Shown: positions 37,354-46,001, counted from the stretch's first letter. The stretch: 64,000 nt of DNA from Actinomadura sp. J1-007 (GCF_009793335.1 NZ_WING01000001.1:1860001-1924000); one strand, 5' to 3'. The notes: generated from the letters alone by a model not told the origin. Program-made: numbers and translations.

Positions 37354-37370
37354 ACAGGAAGGTTTCCTGT
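37354..37370. promoter_or_regulatory. Operator palindrome ACAGGAA-N3-TTCCTGT
   Basis: ACAGGAA (37354-37360) and TTCCTGT (37364-37370) are exact inverted repeats with a 3-base centre, placed at the predicted transcription start. Similar AGGAA/TTCCT palindromes precede secreted polysaccharide-degrading enzymes in actinobacteria and are often linked to ROK-type sugar regulators; this link is from general knowledge. Repression in the absence of chitin or cellulose oligomers is a reasonable inference. Confidence 0.6.
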
Positions 37371-37454
37371 GAGTTGATGGCGGCCGCGGCCCCGCGCCTC
37401 GCGGCCGGCTCCCCCGCCTCCAGGTCCGAACCACTCCCGCAGAAGGGCAGCAGG

Positions 37455-38047
37455 ATGTCCAGGAAGACCAGCCTCGCCCTAGCCGCCGCGGCGGCGGTGG
37501 CGCTCCCGATCGCCGTGGCCGCGCCCGCCTTCTCCCACGGCTACACGCAGTCGCCCGCCAGCCGCAGCTACCTGTGCGGGACGCACCAGGTCAAGAACTG
37601 CGGCCAGGTCCAGTGGGACCCGGACGGCGTCGAGGGCCCGAAGGGCTTCCCCAGCGGGGTCCGGGCGACGGCCGCATCTGCGCCGGGGCCGACGGGCGCT
37701 GGGCGCCGCTCGACGACCAGCGCGGCGGCACCGGCTGGCCCGCGACCAAGGTGACCGGCGGCCAGAACCTCAACATCGTCTGGCACTTCACCGCCCCCCA
37801 CTCCACCACGTCGTTCCGCTACTTCATCACCAAGGACGGCTGGGACTCGACCAAGCCGCTGACCCGCGCCTCGCTGGACCTCGCCCCGTTCGCGCAGCAG
37901 AACTACAACGGCCGCCAGCCGTCCAACCCCACCACCCACCCCGGGACGCTGCCCCAGCGGCACGGACGGCACATCCTGCTGTCCGTCTGGGACATCGCCG
38001 ACACCGAGAACGCCTTCTACCAGTGCGCCGACCTGGACTTCGGCTAG
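37455..38047 (+). CDS. Secreted AA10 lytic polysaccharide monooxygenase, frameshifted
   Basis: A signal peptide of 27 residues ends in APAFS, leaving His28 as the mature N-terminal residue, the first ligand of the copper histidine brace. After the GGGG run at 37656-37659 the frame is lost. One added G restores PSGGPGDGRICAGADGRW and the rest of the domain, including the second histidine in WHFTAPHSTTSFRYFITK and the C-terminal WDIADTENAFYQCADL. Corrected length is 197 residues with no extra binding module. It should oxidatively cleave chitin or cellulose outside the cell. It has its own promoter and palindrome. Confidence 0.88.
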
Positions 38048-38053
38048 AAACGC

Positions 38054-38082
38054 GCGCCCCCGGAACGCGGTTCCGGGGGCGC
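38054..38082. terminator. Bidirectional terminator after the AA10 gene
   Basis: GCGCCCCCGGAAC at 38054-38066 pairs perfectly with 38070-38082 around a 3-base loop. It begins seven bases after the monooxygenase stop and 18 bases beyond the end of the convergent secreted-protein gene. Confidence 0.85.
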
Positions 38083-38099
38083 CGTCCCGTTCCCCCGGT

Positions 38100-38744
38100 T
38101 CAGGCGCCGGGCGGGAACTCGTAGTGGCCGGGAACCTTGACGCGCGAACGGGCCTTTCCGTAGACCACGGCGATCTGGTCGTGGGCCCGCAGTTTCAGGT
38201 TCCGCGGGTCGCCCTTGTAGAGCGCGCCGTTCACGTGCACCTTTAGCACGCGCGTGCGGCTCGTGCGGAGCCCGCCGAGGTTCTTCCTGCTGAACGAGAC
38301 CTGCCATTCGTTGAAGAACTGGCCGAGATAGAAGTCCTCCTTCTTGGTCGACTCGATGTGGAGCACGCCGGTTGTGTCGTGGGTGTGCAGCGGGCTCACC
38401 CCGTGCCTCTTGCGGTCGATTCCGATATCGGCGGGAACGACCACGGGCTTGCCGTTGACGATGACGTCGAGATGGGCGTGGATGTGCTGGGCGAGTTTGG
38501 CGTCTTCGGACAGCAGGGGCAGTCCCGCCGCCCTCATGCCGGGACGCGCGTCCTTCGGCGCGGGCCAGGGCGGCAGGGTCGTCCGGCCTGACGGGCGCTG
38601 CCAGGGGGCGGCCGGCGCGCCGGTCTCCTGATCGCGAACGGTCGCCGCGCCGAGGGCGCTCACGGCCTGCACCTGAGGAACGGCGAGAGCCAGGAGCGCC
38701 GCGGAGACGGCCATCGCCGTCCGGGACTGGACTTTGTCGAGCAT
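38100..38744 (-). CDS. Secreted protein of unknown function with HTHDTTGVLHIES motif
   Basis: The 214-residue product has a signal peptide (about 1-32). The mature domain contains HIHAHLDVIVNGKPVVVPADIGI, then SPLHTHDTTGVLHIES and FYLGQFFNEWQVSFS. The clustered His/Asp residues (HIHAH and HTHD) look like a metal site in a beta-rich fold. I recognise the pattern from actinobacterial exported proteins but know no function. It is convergent with the copper monooxygenase gene and shares its terminator; a copper or other metal link is speculative. The start at 38744 gives the shortest complete signal peptide. Confidence 0.75.
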   Translation of the reverse strand: MLDKVQSRTAMAVSAALLALAVPQVQAVSALGAATVRDQETGAPAAPWQRPSGRTTLPPWPAPKDARPGMRAAGLPLLSEDAKLAQHIHAHLDVIVNGKPVVVPADIGIDRKRHGVSPLHTHDTTGVLHIESTKKEDFYLGQFFNEWQVSFSRKNLGGLRTSRTRVLKVHVNGALYKGDPRNLKLRAHDQIAVVYGKARSRVKVPGHYEFPPGA

Positions 38745-38920
38745 GGAGCCTCTTTCCGTTTTCGGGCGTACAGCGAGCCACGACAGCACGGAACGAAGCG
38801 CCACGAGCGGCGTCTGTCACTGTCTATATCCGCTCGTTCACCAAGAATTGCCAAGCGGGTAAGCAGATTCTGGACCCGCGCGCAGATTTGGGACCGTCCG
38901 GCGGCTTTCGAGCCGTACGC

Positions 38921-39802
38921 CTACGGCAGGTCCGAAGAACGGGCGGAACGGTAGGCGGCCAGCGCGATCTGCACGAACGACCGGACGAGCGGCCTCGTGT
39001 CGCCGCTGTTCCAGGCGATGACGAGACGGCTCGGCGGCAGATCGACCAGGGGAACGGCCGTGAGCCCTTCGGGCAGGGCGTGGTGGAGCGGCGCCATTCC
39101 CACGGTGCCGTTCCACAGGATGGACTGGAGGCACTCGTGGACGGTCCGGACGACGGGGCCCTCGCGGCGCGGGCCGTCCGGCGGGCCCGTCCAGAAGGCG
39201 CGCCACACCGGGTCCGTGCCGTCGGGGAACTGGAACCACCGGCGGTCGGCGAGGTCGTCCACGCGCAGGCTCCCGCGCCCGGCGAGCGGGTCGTCGGTGC
39301 GCAGCACCGCGCCGAGCGGGTCCGAGCGCAGCACGCGGGTGGCGATCCCGACGGTGTCGAACGGCTCGCGGGTCAGGGCCACGTCGGCGAGACCGGCCCG
39401 CAGCCCGGTGGTCGGGTCGGTCAGGTCGGCCTCGCGGATGCGGACGCGCACGCCGGGGTGGCGCCGCCGGTAGGCGGCGGCCAGCCGCGTCCCGAACTCC
39501 TCGGCGCTGTCGGCGAGCGTCCCGACGGTCAGCGTGGCCGCGCCCGCGGCGGCGGACACCCGGGCGCGCACCTGATCGGCCCGCGCCAGCAGAGTGCGCG
39601 CCTCGTCGAGGAGCAGGGTCCCGGCCGGAGTGAGCGCCACGCCCGCCGCGGAACGGCGCAGCAGCTCGCAGCCGAGGTCGGTCTCCAACCGCTTGATGGC
39701 CCGGCTCAGCGGAGGCTGGGTCATCTGGAGCCGCGCGGCGGCCCGTCCGAAGTGCAGTTCTTCGGCGACCGCCACGAAATAGCCCAGCGTGCGTAGCTCC
39801 AT
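38921..39802 (-). CDS. LysR family transcriptional regulator
   Basis: The 293-residue protein starts with the LysR signature MELRTLGYFVAVAEELHFGRAAARL and QPPLSRAIKRLE, followed by the two-lobed effector domain. It is divergent from a metallo-beta-lactamase-fold hydrolase gene across 122 bases that hold a TN11A palindrome, the classic LysR site. It most likely controls that hydrolase and itself. The effector is unknown. Confidence 0.92.
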   Translation of the reverse strand: MELRTLGYFVAVAEELHFGRAAARLQMTQPPLSRAIKRLETDLGCELLRRSAAGVALTPAGTLLLDEARTLLARADQVRARVSAAAGAATLTVGTLADSAEEFGTRLAAAYRRRHPGVRVRIREADLTDPTTGLRAGLADVALTREPFDTVGIATRVLRSDPLGAVLRTDDPLAGRGSLRVDDLADRRWFQFPDGTDPVWRAFWTGPPDGPRREGPVVRTVHECLQSILWNGTVGMAPLHHALPEGLTAVPLVDLPPSRLVIAWNSGDTRPLVRSFVQIALAAYRSARSSDLP

Positions 39803-39811
39803 CACCAGCGA

Positions 39812-39830
39812 CGATACCCGCCCGGTATCG
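39812..39830. promoter_or_regulatory. LysR-type TN11A palindrome
   Basis: CGATACC (39812-39818) and GGTATCG (39824-39830) form a perfect inverted repeat with a 5-base centre, which includes the T-N11-A arrangement of LysR boxes (T39815, A39827). It starts nine bases upstream of the lysR start codon and about 95 bases before the divergent hydrolase gene. Confidence 0.65.
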
Positions 39831-39924
39831 GCCTTGCGGGATCGGTGTTGGACGCCCCCGCCCCTCCCGCGATGGGCTGGGAGCCCGCCGTCGCGGCGGG
39901 GACCCACAACACCGAGGAATCGCT

Positions 39925-40818
39925 GTGCCAGAACAGGTAACGCATGATCCCGTCGTACGGACTGAAAACGTCCAGGAACTCGCCGATGACGTGGTGGTCA
40001 TCCCCAACGGGAACGTGCAGCTCGTACCGAACATCGGCGTCATCGGCGGACGGGATTCCGTTCTCGTCATCGACACCGGAATGGGACCGGGCAATGCCGA
40101 GAAGGTACTGGAATTCGCGGCCCGTTACGCCAGGGGCCGCAGGCTGTACCTGACCACGACGCATTTCCACCCCGAGCACGCCTTCGGAGCGCAGGTCTTC
40201 GCCGACGAGGCGACGTTCCTGGTCAACCGCGACCAGGCAGAGGAACTGAACGCGAAGGGCCCGGGCTACCTCGACATGTTCCGGGGACTCGGCGCGGGGG
40301 TCGCGCGCCAACTGGAGGGCGTCGAACTGCCACGGCCCGACCTCGTCTACGACCAGACGTACGACCTGGACCTGGGCGGCCGGACCGTACGGCTGCGGGC
40401 CACCGGCCGGGCGCACAGCCGCGGCGACCAGGTGGTCGAGGTGCCGGACGCGGACGTGCTGTTCACCGGGGATCTCGCGGAGGCCGGGCAGTTCGCCATC
40501 TTCCCGTGGTTCCCGCCGCACGACACCGACGTGTCGGGCCTCCGCTGGCTCGCGGTGATGGAGCGGCTGGCGGCGGAGAGCCCGCGCGTGGTGGTGCCCG
40601 GCCACGGCGACGTCGGCGGCCCCCGACTCCTGGCCGACGTACGCGACTACCTCCGCCTCCTGCGAGACGAAACGTGGATCCGCCGCGACTCGGCAGCCGA
40701 CGAGCGCACGATCGTGGAAGAGGTCTCGGCCCTGATGATCCAGCGACACCCCGAATGGGCCGGCCGCGAATGGATCGAGAAGGGCGTCGGCTGCCTCTGC
40801 ACCGAACACCCCGCCTAA
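39925..40818 (+). CDS. MBL-fold metallo-hydrolase
   Basis: The 297-residue protein has the metallo-beta-lactamase fold: an N-terminal sheet (VLVIDTGMGPGNAEKVLE), the metal-binding TTHFHPEH motif, a GRAHSRGDQVV site, FTGDLAE with a bridging Asp, and VVPGHGDVG. The common HxHxDH reads HFHPEH, with Glu for Asp. GAGGAA precedes the GTG start. It is divergent from a LysR regulator and presumably induced by it. The substrate could be an ester, lactone or sulfate; it is not a typical beta-lactamase since it lacks a signal peptide. Confidence 0.87.
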   Translation: MPEQVTHDPVVRTENVQELADDVVVIPNGNVQLVPNIGVIGGRDSVLVIDTGMGPGNAEKVLEFAARYARGRRLYLTTTHFHPEHAFGAQVFADEATFLVNRDQAEELNAKGPGYLDMFRGLGAGVARQLEGVELPRPDLVYDQTYDLDLGGRTVRLRATGRAHSRGDQVVEVPDADVLFTGDLAEAGQFAIFPWFPPHDTDVSGLRWLAVMERLAAESPRVVVPGHGDVGGPRLLADVRDYLRLLRDETWIRRDSAADERTIVEEVSALMIQRHPEWAGREWIEKGVGCLCTEHPA

Positions 40819-40897
40819 CCCACGCCCGTCCACAGCACGCACCGCCGTCCTGCGCCATCTCGACGACACCCGCTCCCACACCTGACAGCGGCCCGGT

Positions 40898-41605
40898 TCA
40901 GGGGCGTTCGGGGAGGTGGGCGGCGCGGACGGCGTGCAGCCAGTCCTCGACGCGGGCACGGTCGGGGGCGTCCGGCAGCGGCGTGCGCGTCGCGTCGAAG
41001 CGGGACTCGGCGTCGGCCATGACGCGGCGCGCCTCCTCCAGCTCGCCGGCGGCGACGCGTTCGCCGAAGCCGAGGTACCACTGCGGATCGGTCAGCCGGA
41101 CGTCGAGCCCGCCGGTGGCGTAGAGGCGCAGGCCCTGGTGGACGAGCCGCGCCAGGTGGCGGGCGTGCTTGGCGGTCCGCTTGCGGGTGTCGGCCGAGAA
41201 CGAGCCGTCGCCGCGACTCTCCAGCCGCCGGAACTGCGAGGCGGCGTACCCGAGGTAGGCGTCCCGCACGCGCTGCGCGGACAGGAACGCCGTCCGGATG
41301 CCGATCAGCCGGTCACCGAGCGCGGTACGGGTCTCGTACAGCTCGTCCGGCAGCCACATCAGCTCCGTGACCGTCGGGTTGACGTTCAGTGCCAGGGACG
41401 CGTACTTCCCGGCCTCGTGGAACGTGACGTCCGGCCGCGTGGTGACCGTGGTCGCGTCGCGGCCGGTCGGCGGGTTCAGCCCGTGGAACGCGACGGTCGG
41501 CGCCGCGTACACCCCGAGCCGGTCGATGTCGGAGCCAGGCCCCGCAAGGCCGTACGCCGTCGACCCGACGATCCCGGCCAACAGCACGTTAAAGCCCTCA
41601 GCCAC
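40898..41605 (-). CDS. RlaP-like nucleotidyltransferase
   Basis: The 235-residue protein has a Pol-beta nucleotidyltransferase core with GSTAYGLAGPGSDIDRLGV, where GS and DxD supply metal ligands, followed by a helical region with KRTAKHARHLARLVHQG. This resembles the RlaP group of standalone nucleotidyltransferases, some of which are linked to RNA repair ligases. No ligase is nearby. A strong GGGGAGGGG ribosome site precedes the GTG at 41605. An array of short repeats lies upstream. The target (RNA end, protein or small molecule) is unknown. Confidence 0.8.
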   Translation of the reverse strand: MAEGFNVLLAGIVGSTAYGLAGPGSDIDRLGVYAAPTVAFHGLNPPTGRDATTVTTRPDVTFHEAGKYASLALNVNPTVTELMWLPDELYETRTALGDRLIGIRTAFLSAQRVRDAYLGYAASQFRRLESRGDGSFSADTRKRTAKHARHLARLVHQGLRLYATGGLDVRLTDPQWYLGFGERVAAGELEEARRVMADAESRFDATRTPLPDAPDRARVEDWLHAVRAAHLPERP

Positions 41606-41689
41606 GTTCCCCTCCCCTGCAACCGCCCCGCCCCTCTGCGAACACGCCGCCCCATCCGCACCATCCCGCCGCCACCGCACTCCGCACCG

Positions 41690-41777
41690 CCACACCTCCG
41701 CGCCGCCCCGCCGCCACACCGCCACGCCGCGCCGCCGCCACACCGCCACACCGCCACACCGCCACACCGCCACGCCG
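41690..41777. repeat. Short tandem repeats (GCCACACC units)
   Basis: Four perfect copies of the 8-bp unit GCCACACC run from 41737 to 41768, followed by a variant (41769-41776) and preceded by degenerate copies from about 41690. The array lies upstream of the nucleotidyltransferase gene in a 431-base non-coding stretch (41606-42036). Eight is not a multiple of three and no gene spans it. It is a simple repeat that is likely to vary in copy number. Confidence 0.8.
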
Positions 41778-42036
41778 CCGCACCGCGTCGCGACGGCGCG
41801 CCTTCGCGCCTTGCGCCTCCGCGCCTTGCGTCGCTGCGCGTTCGGCCGGTCGGCTTCGGTGGCTGATTGTGGAGGATCGCCTCGCTCGCGCGCAGCTTCT
41901 TTATCGGCGTACTTATCTGCACTTGGCGATCACGGGCGAGTCCGGTAGATGGGCGGGTCGGGGGTCGCGTGGTCTGCTGCCGGCTGAGAGCCGTTGCTCT
42001 GGCAGGATGGCTGGGTGCTTGTGATCCGAAAGGGCG

Positions 42037-42462
42037 ATGCCGCGTAGGTCGCCCGGCGCCGTGCGCGCTAGTCGAGAAGTTCAGCTCCGTGGCCGCAGGC
42101 CCGGTGGGGTTCCTGGTCGTTCGCCCCGGTCGTGGGCATCTGTTGCCGAGCTGGAGATCCGGCGGAAGAGGCTGGAGAGCGCGGCCTTCGCGCTGGAACG
42201 GTATGAGTCGTTCCTGAGCCGGCCGGGCCGTTGGCTTCAGATGCCGTGGCCAGATTGCCCGTGTTGCGATCCCGTAGATGCTCGAGATGACCTTCAGTTC
42301 GTCCTGGAAGCCATGCCAGTGATTGACTCGGCCGGTCTCCGACGGGTCGTAAGGAAGCTGGATGCCGAGTTCTCGCGTAGGACCCTGCCCGATCCCGACG
42401 CCTGGCAGCTGAGCGATTGGCACCGCGGTGCGTGGTGGCGTCGCCGCTTGCACGAACGGTAG
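42037..42462 (+). CDS. Hypothetical protein with WPDCPCCDP motif
   Basis: From about residue 35 the product shows coherent protein features: SVAELEIRRKRLESAAFALERYE, the Cys-rich MPWPDCPCCDP, and an end rich in Arg and Trp (WHRGAWWRRRLHER). The 5' part is Arg/Gly-rich and may be spurious, so the true start could be later, near 42140. Base composition is lower in GC than the neighbours. I recall similar small proteins of unknown role in actinobacteria. The CPCC unit may bind zinc. Confidence 0.55.
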   Translation: MPRRSPGAVRASREVQLRGRRPGGVPGRSPRSWASVAELEIRRKRLESAAFALERYESFLSRPGRWLQMPWPDCPCCDPVDARDDLQFVLEAMPVIDSAGLRRVVRKLDAEFSRRTLPDPDAWQLSDWHRGAWWRRRLHER

Positions 42463-42504
42463 GTCGTGCGGTGGCGCGATCATGTCTCGGGCTCCGTCCT
42501 TGAT

Positions 42505-43427
42505 CTACTCCCAGCGGTGCAGTATCGCGGTGGTTAGGGCGGTTTGGGCGGGGTCCAGGGTGGTCTTGCCGTCTTCGATGTCCCACAGGGTGTTCTGGAG
42601 GACGCGGGCCAGGGTCCATCCGGCCGCCCGCTGGCGGTCGAGGCCGACGGTCTCGGTCAGCAGGTCGAAGCGGCGCAGAACGGCCCGGGTCACGTCGCCG
42701 GTGGCCTCCACCTCGTCCCACCGGCCGTCCAGCGCGGGCCACAGATCGAAGCCGGGGTCGCCGGCCAGCGGTTCGGGGTCGATCGCTAGCCAGGGCTCCC
42801 GTTCCCCGGCGAGGACGTTGTCGTAGTGCAGGTCCCAGTGCAGCAGGCGGTCGCCGGGTTCGCCGAGGAGGTCGGCCACGGCCGACGCGCAGACGTGCAC
42901 GAGCCGCCGCTCGCTGGGGACGGCCAGCGAACGCACGGCCTGCGGAAACTCGTCGAGCATGGCCGCGGCGACGTCGGCCAGCCTTCGCAGGCCCTCGGGG
43001 CGGGTACGGAGGTCAGGCGCGCCATCAGCTCGGCGATGACGCGCACGGCCTCCGCGCCGTCCACCGAGGCCAGGGAACGCGTCGCGTCCAGCCTCTCCAG
43101 CAACTGCGCGCCGCTCTCCTCGTCGTGGTCGAGCAGGCGCACGATGCCGTTGCCGTCCCAGGCCCGCAGGCCCGCGGCGGCTCCGGCGGTCTCCTCCCGG
43201 AGTTGCTGGAGTTTGAGCATCGCGCCCGTTCCGTCCGCCCGGACGACGGGCAGGACCAGTGAGGCCATGCCGTGAGCGGGCGGGCCGTCGAGCCGCAGCC
43301 CCCACCGGTCCAGGAGTTCGCCGCCGAGGCGCGGCAGGTCGGCGATCCAGGCGCGCGCCCCGGCGTCGTTGGCGCCGTACGACGCGGCGAACGCGTCCGG
43401 AACCTCGATGGGCGGCGACGTGTTCAT
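42505..43427 (-). CDS. APH(6)-like aminoglycoside phosphotransferase, frameshifted
   Basis: The N-lobe carries LVLPVVRADGTGAMLKLQQLREET with the nucleotide-binding Lys. A GGGG run at 42997-43000 (plus strand) breaks the frame. One added base restores SVPAPEGLRRLADVAA and the C-lobe with LLHWDLHYDNVLAGE (catalytic Asp) and WLAIDPEPLAGDPGFDLWP (metal Asp). Corrected length is 307 residues. This is the streptomycin 6-kinase/hydroxyurea-resistance family, which phosphorylates small hydroxylated substrates. AAGGAG precedes the ATG. Actual antibiotic resistance cannot be inferred from sequence. The frameshift is probably an artefact. Confidence 0.83.
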
Positions 43428-43581
43428 GAAAAGCGCTCCTTCGCTGTCAACTCTGACGATCATGCCGGAGGGCGCGAGATGGGCGGGTCCCCCGGGGTCG
43501 GCGCGGGGGCGTCGGGCCAGGTCGTGGCGGGTGAGGCGCGGGGGACCGGTAACTCCGGGGTGTTGGGGGAAGGCTTGTGGG

Positions 43582-44910
43582 GTGGACGAGTATGACGTCG
43601 ATGCGGTGTTGCAGCAGGCGCTGGATCGGTTGACGCTGCTGGCGGACGCCGGTTCGGCCCTGGTCAGCACCATGGACGTCCGCGAAGGGCTCGGACGGGT
43701 GTGCCGGATCGTCACGCACCGGCTGGGCGAGTGGTGCGCGGTGGACCTGCTGTCCGAACGGGACCGGCTGGAACGGGTCTGCGTGGCCCACCGCGATCCC
43801 GCCGTTCCGTCGCGCGACGAGTTCGCGGGCCTGTCGATGGCGGTGCCGGACGCCGCCACGGGGCCGCTCGCCCGCGTCCTGGGCGGTGCGGGACCCCTGC
43901 TGCTGAACGAGGCCGATCTTCCCGCCGAGCCGTCCGACCCGCCGGTGTGCGATCCGCTGGACGTCGAACGGCTGGAGGCGTACACGAGGAGGGCCGCCCG
44001 CAGCGCGATCATCGCCCCGCTGCGCGCGCGCCGCCAGGTGCTCGGAGCGATCACCGTGGCCCGGACGCAGCGCGACGCGCCACTCAACAACGACGATCTC
44101 GTTCTGGTCGAGGACCTCGCCCACCGGGTGGCGCTGGCCGTCGACAACACCCGGCTGCACCAGGAGACCGAGCACATCGCCGAACGGTTGCAGCGTTCCC
44201 TGCTCCCGGCCCTTCCGACCCTCGCCCACTTCCAGATGGCGGCCCGCTACGCCACGTCCCAGGCCACCGCGCAGGTCGGGGGCGACTGGTACGACAGCTT
44301 CGTGCTGCCCAAGGGCGACACCACCTTGATCATCGGTGATGTCACCGGGCACGACATCCAGGCGGCGGCCACCATGAGCCAGTTGCGCAACATGCTGCGC
44401 GCGCTCGCCTGCGACCGCCAGGAGCCGCCCGGGGAGATCCTCCAGCGTCTGGACATCGCGCACAGCAACCTGTACCCCGAGTCCACGACCACCTGCGTCT
44501 ACGCCCTGATCAGAGGCCCGGAACGGGGGCCGTGGGAGCTGCACCACGCCGCCGCCGGCCACCCGCCGCCGCTGCTGATCACCGCCGAGGGCGGCACCCG
44601 CTTCCTGAACCGGGGCGGCGGCGTCCTGCTCGGCGTCCAGCCCGAAGCGCCGCGGCGCAGCGCCGTCGACCCGCTCCCGCCCGGCTCGACCGTCCTGCTC
44701 TACACCGACGGCCTCGTCGAACGCCGCGGCGAGTCGCTCAGCCAGGGCCTGACCCGGCTGCGCCTGCACGCCGCCGCCCTGGCCCGCGAACCGGTCGACA
44801 CCATCTGCGACGAGCTCCTCACCGGCCTGGCCACCCCGGGCATCGACGACGACGTCGCGCTCCTCGCCCTGCGCTGCGGCCCCGCCCCGGACGAGCAGAC
44901 GGACCAGTGA
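43582..44910 (+). CDS. GAF-SpoIIE (PP2C-type) phosphatase
   Basis: The 442-residue protein has a GAF domain (about 10-190) and a SpoIIE/RsbU-type PP2C phosphatase domain (about 205-435) with QVGGDWYDSFVL, IIGDVTGHD, AGHPPPLLI, LLYTDGLVE and DDDVALLAL metal-binding motifs. Such proteins dephosphorylate anti-anti-sigma factors in partner-switching control of stress sigma factors. No membrane segment is seen, so it should sense a cytoplasmic ligand. No anti-sigma partner is adjacent. A GGGGGAAGG site lies upstream of the GTG at 43582. Confidence 0.9.
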   Translation: MDEYDVDAVLQQALDRLTLLADAGSALVSTMDVREGLGRVCRIVTHRLGEWCAVDLLSERDRLERVCVAHRDPAVPSRDEFAGLSMAVPDAATGPLARVLGGAGPLLLNEADLPAEPSDPPVCDPLDVERLEAYTRRAARSAIIAPLRARRQVLGAITVARTQRDAPLNNDDLVLVEDLAHRVALAVDNTRLHQETEHIAERLQRSLLPALPTLAHFQMAARYATSQATAQVGGDWYDSFVLPKGDTTLIIGDVTGHDIQAAATMSQLRNMLRALACDRQEPPGEILQRLDIAHSNLYPESTTTCVYALIRGPERGPWELHHAAAGHPPPLLITAEGGTRFLNRGGGVLLGVQPEAPRRSAVDPLPPGSTVLLYTDGLVERRGESLSQGLTRLRLHAAALAREPVDTICDELLTGLATPGIDDDVALLALRCGPAPDEQTDQ

Positions 44911-44946
44911 CCGCCGAGGCGGCGGCGGGGGAACGGGCTGAGGGAG

Positions 44947-44973
44947 CCGGGCCGGACGGGGGCACCGGCCCGG
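44947..44973. terminator. Hairpin between convergent genes
   Basis: CCGGGCCGG at 44947-44955 pairs perfectly with CCGGCCCGG at 44965-44973 around a 9-base loop. It lies 37 bases after the phosphatase stop and about 100 bases beyond the end of the convergent regulator gene. Confidence 0.55.
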
Positions 44974-45077
44974 TCCCCCACGCAGTGTCCGTCGCCGAAC
45001 GGGCCAGCGCCATGCCCGCGCGGTGTCCTCCTCCGGCCACCCCCGCGGCACAGCCCTCCGACCCGTTCGGCAGGAGG

Positions 45078-45953
45078 TCAGGGGTGCGCCGGGGCGGTGT
45101 GGCCGCCGGTGACGCGGAGGAGGGCGAGCTTTCCCGCGTCGCGGCTGCCGGCCGCCGCCGTGTACGTGACCATGCGCAGGTCCGCGTCCGGAACGACGAG
45201 GACGTCGCAGTCGAGCAGGATCTCGCCGATCTCCGGGTGCATGATCGTCTTGCGGTCGGTGGTGTGCGGTCCAGGCGTCCCGGTGGCCCAGTGGCGCGCG
45301 AAGTCGTCCGACACGTTCCGGAGGTCCTGGACGAGCCGAGCGAGCTGGGCGTCCGCGGGGTAGCGGGACGCGGCGTCCTTGAGGTCGGCGACGATCGACG
45401 CGGCGAAGGCGTCGTGGCCCCGTTCGGAACGGACGGGACGCATCGACGCGCGAGCGATGCCGTCGCCGAACAGGGCCCGCGCGAGGTTGCGCTCGGAGGC
45501 CGGGAGCATGGACGCGTCGCCGTGCAGGGCGGTCCACATGGCGTTCCACCACAGCAGCGTCCAGTCGGCGGCGAACACGCCGATCGGGACGTCGCCGAGG
45601 CGGGCGGCGAGCCGCTGGACGCCCGCGGGCACGTGGGTGCCGACCGTCCCGTCCTGCGGCGGGAGGAGCCCGGCGCTGCGGTACAGCCGGTCGCGTTCGG
45701 GCCTGGAGAGCTGGAGGGTACGGGCGAGGGCCCCGACGACCTGCGCCGAGGGGCTCGTCGCGCGTCCCTGCTCCAGGCGCAGGACGTAGTCGACCGAGAG
45801 CCCCGAGAGCCGCGCGAGCTCCTCGCGGCGCAGGCCGGGCGCGCGGCGGCCGCTCGTCACGGTGATCCCGGCGTCGGACGGGGAGAGCCGGTCGCGCCAG
45901 GCGCGCAGGAGCTCGCCGAAGCCGGGGCGGGGACGGGAGCGGGAGGCGGCCAT
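45078..45953 (-). CDS. XRE-family regulator with MmyB-like ligand domain
   Basis: The 291-residue protein has an N-terminal helix-turn-helix (RREELARLSGLSVDYVLRLEQGRATSP) with the typical APGLRREE lead. A C-terminal MmyB-like domain (VFAADWTLLWWNAMW ... ARHWATGTPGPHTTDRKTIMHPEIG) is thought to bind a lipid or small ligand in a PAS-like fold. It is divergent from a short-chain dehydrogenase gene across 148 bases, a very common pairing in actinobacteria, and probably represses it. Confidence 0.9.
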   Translation of the reverse strand: MAASRSRPRPGFGELLRAWRDRLSPSDAGITVTSGRRAPGLRREELARLSGLSVDYVLRLEQGRATSPSAQVVGALARTLQLSRPERDRLYRSAGLLPPQDGTVGTHVPAGVQRLAARLGDVPIGVFAADWTLLWWNAMWTALHGDASMLPASERNLARALFGDGIARASMRPVRSERGHDAFAASIVADLKDAASRYPADAQLARLVQDLRNVSDDFARHWATGTPGPHTTDRKTIMHPEIGEILLDCDVLVVPDADLRMVTYTAAAGSRDAGKLALLRVTGGHTAPAHP

Positions 45954-45992
45954 GGCCCCATTGTCGCCGCTCACCGCCGGACGAGCCTGGGT

Positions 45993-46001
45993 ACTGCCAG
46001 T
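45993..46001. promoter_or_regulatory. ACTGCCAGT palindrome between regulator and SDR
   Basis: ACTG-C-CAGT is a perfect 9-base palindrome in the divergent spacer of the XRE regulator and dehydrogenase genes, within TACTGCCAGTCCTAG. Its size and place fit the operator of the XRE regulator, although palindromes this short can occur by chance. Confidence 0.4.

Noticed and set aside
41690..41777. CRISPR array
   Set aside because: The 8-bp units are contiguous with no unique spacers and no cas genes are present.
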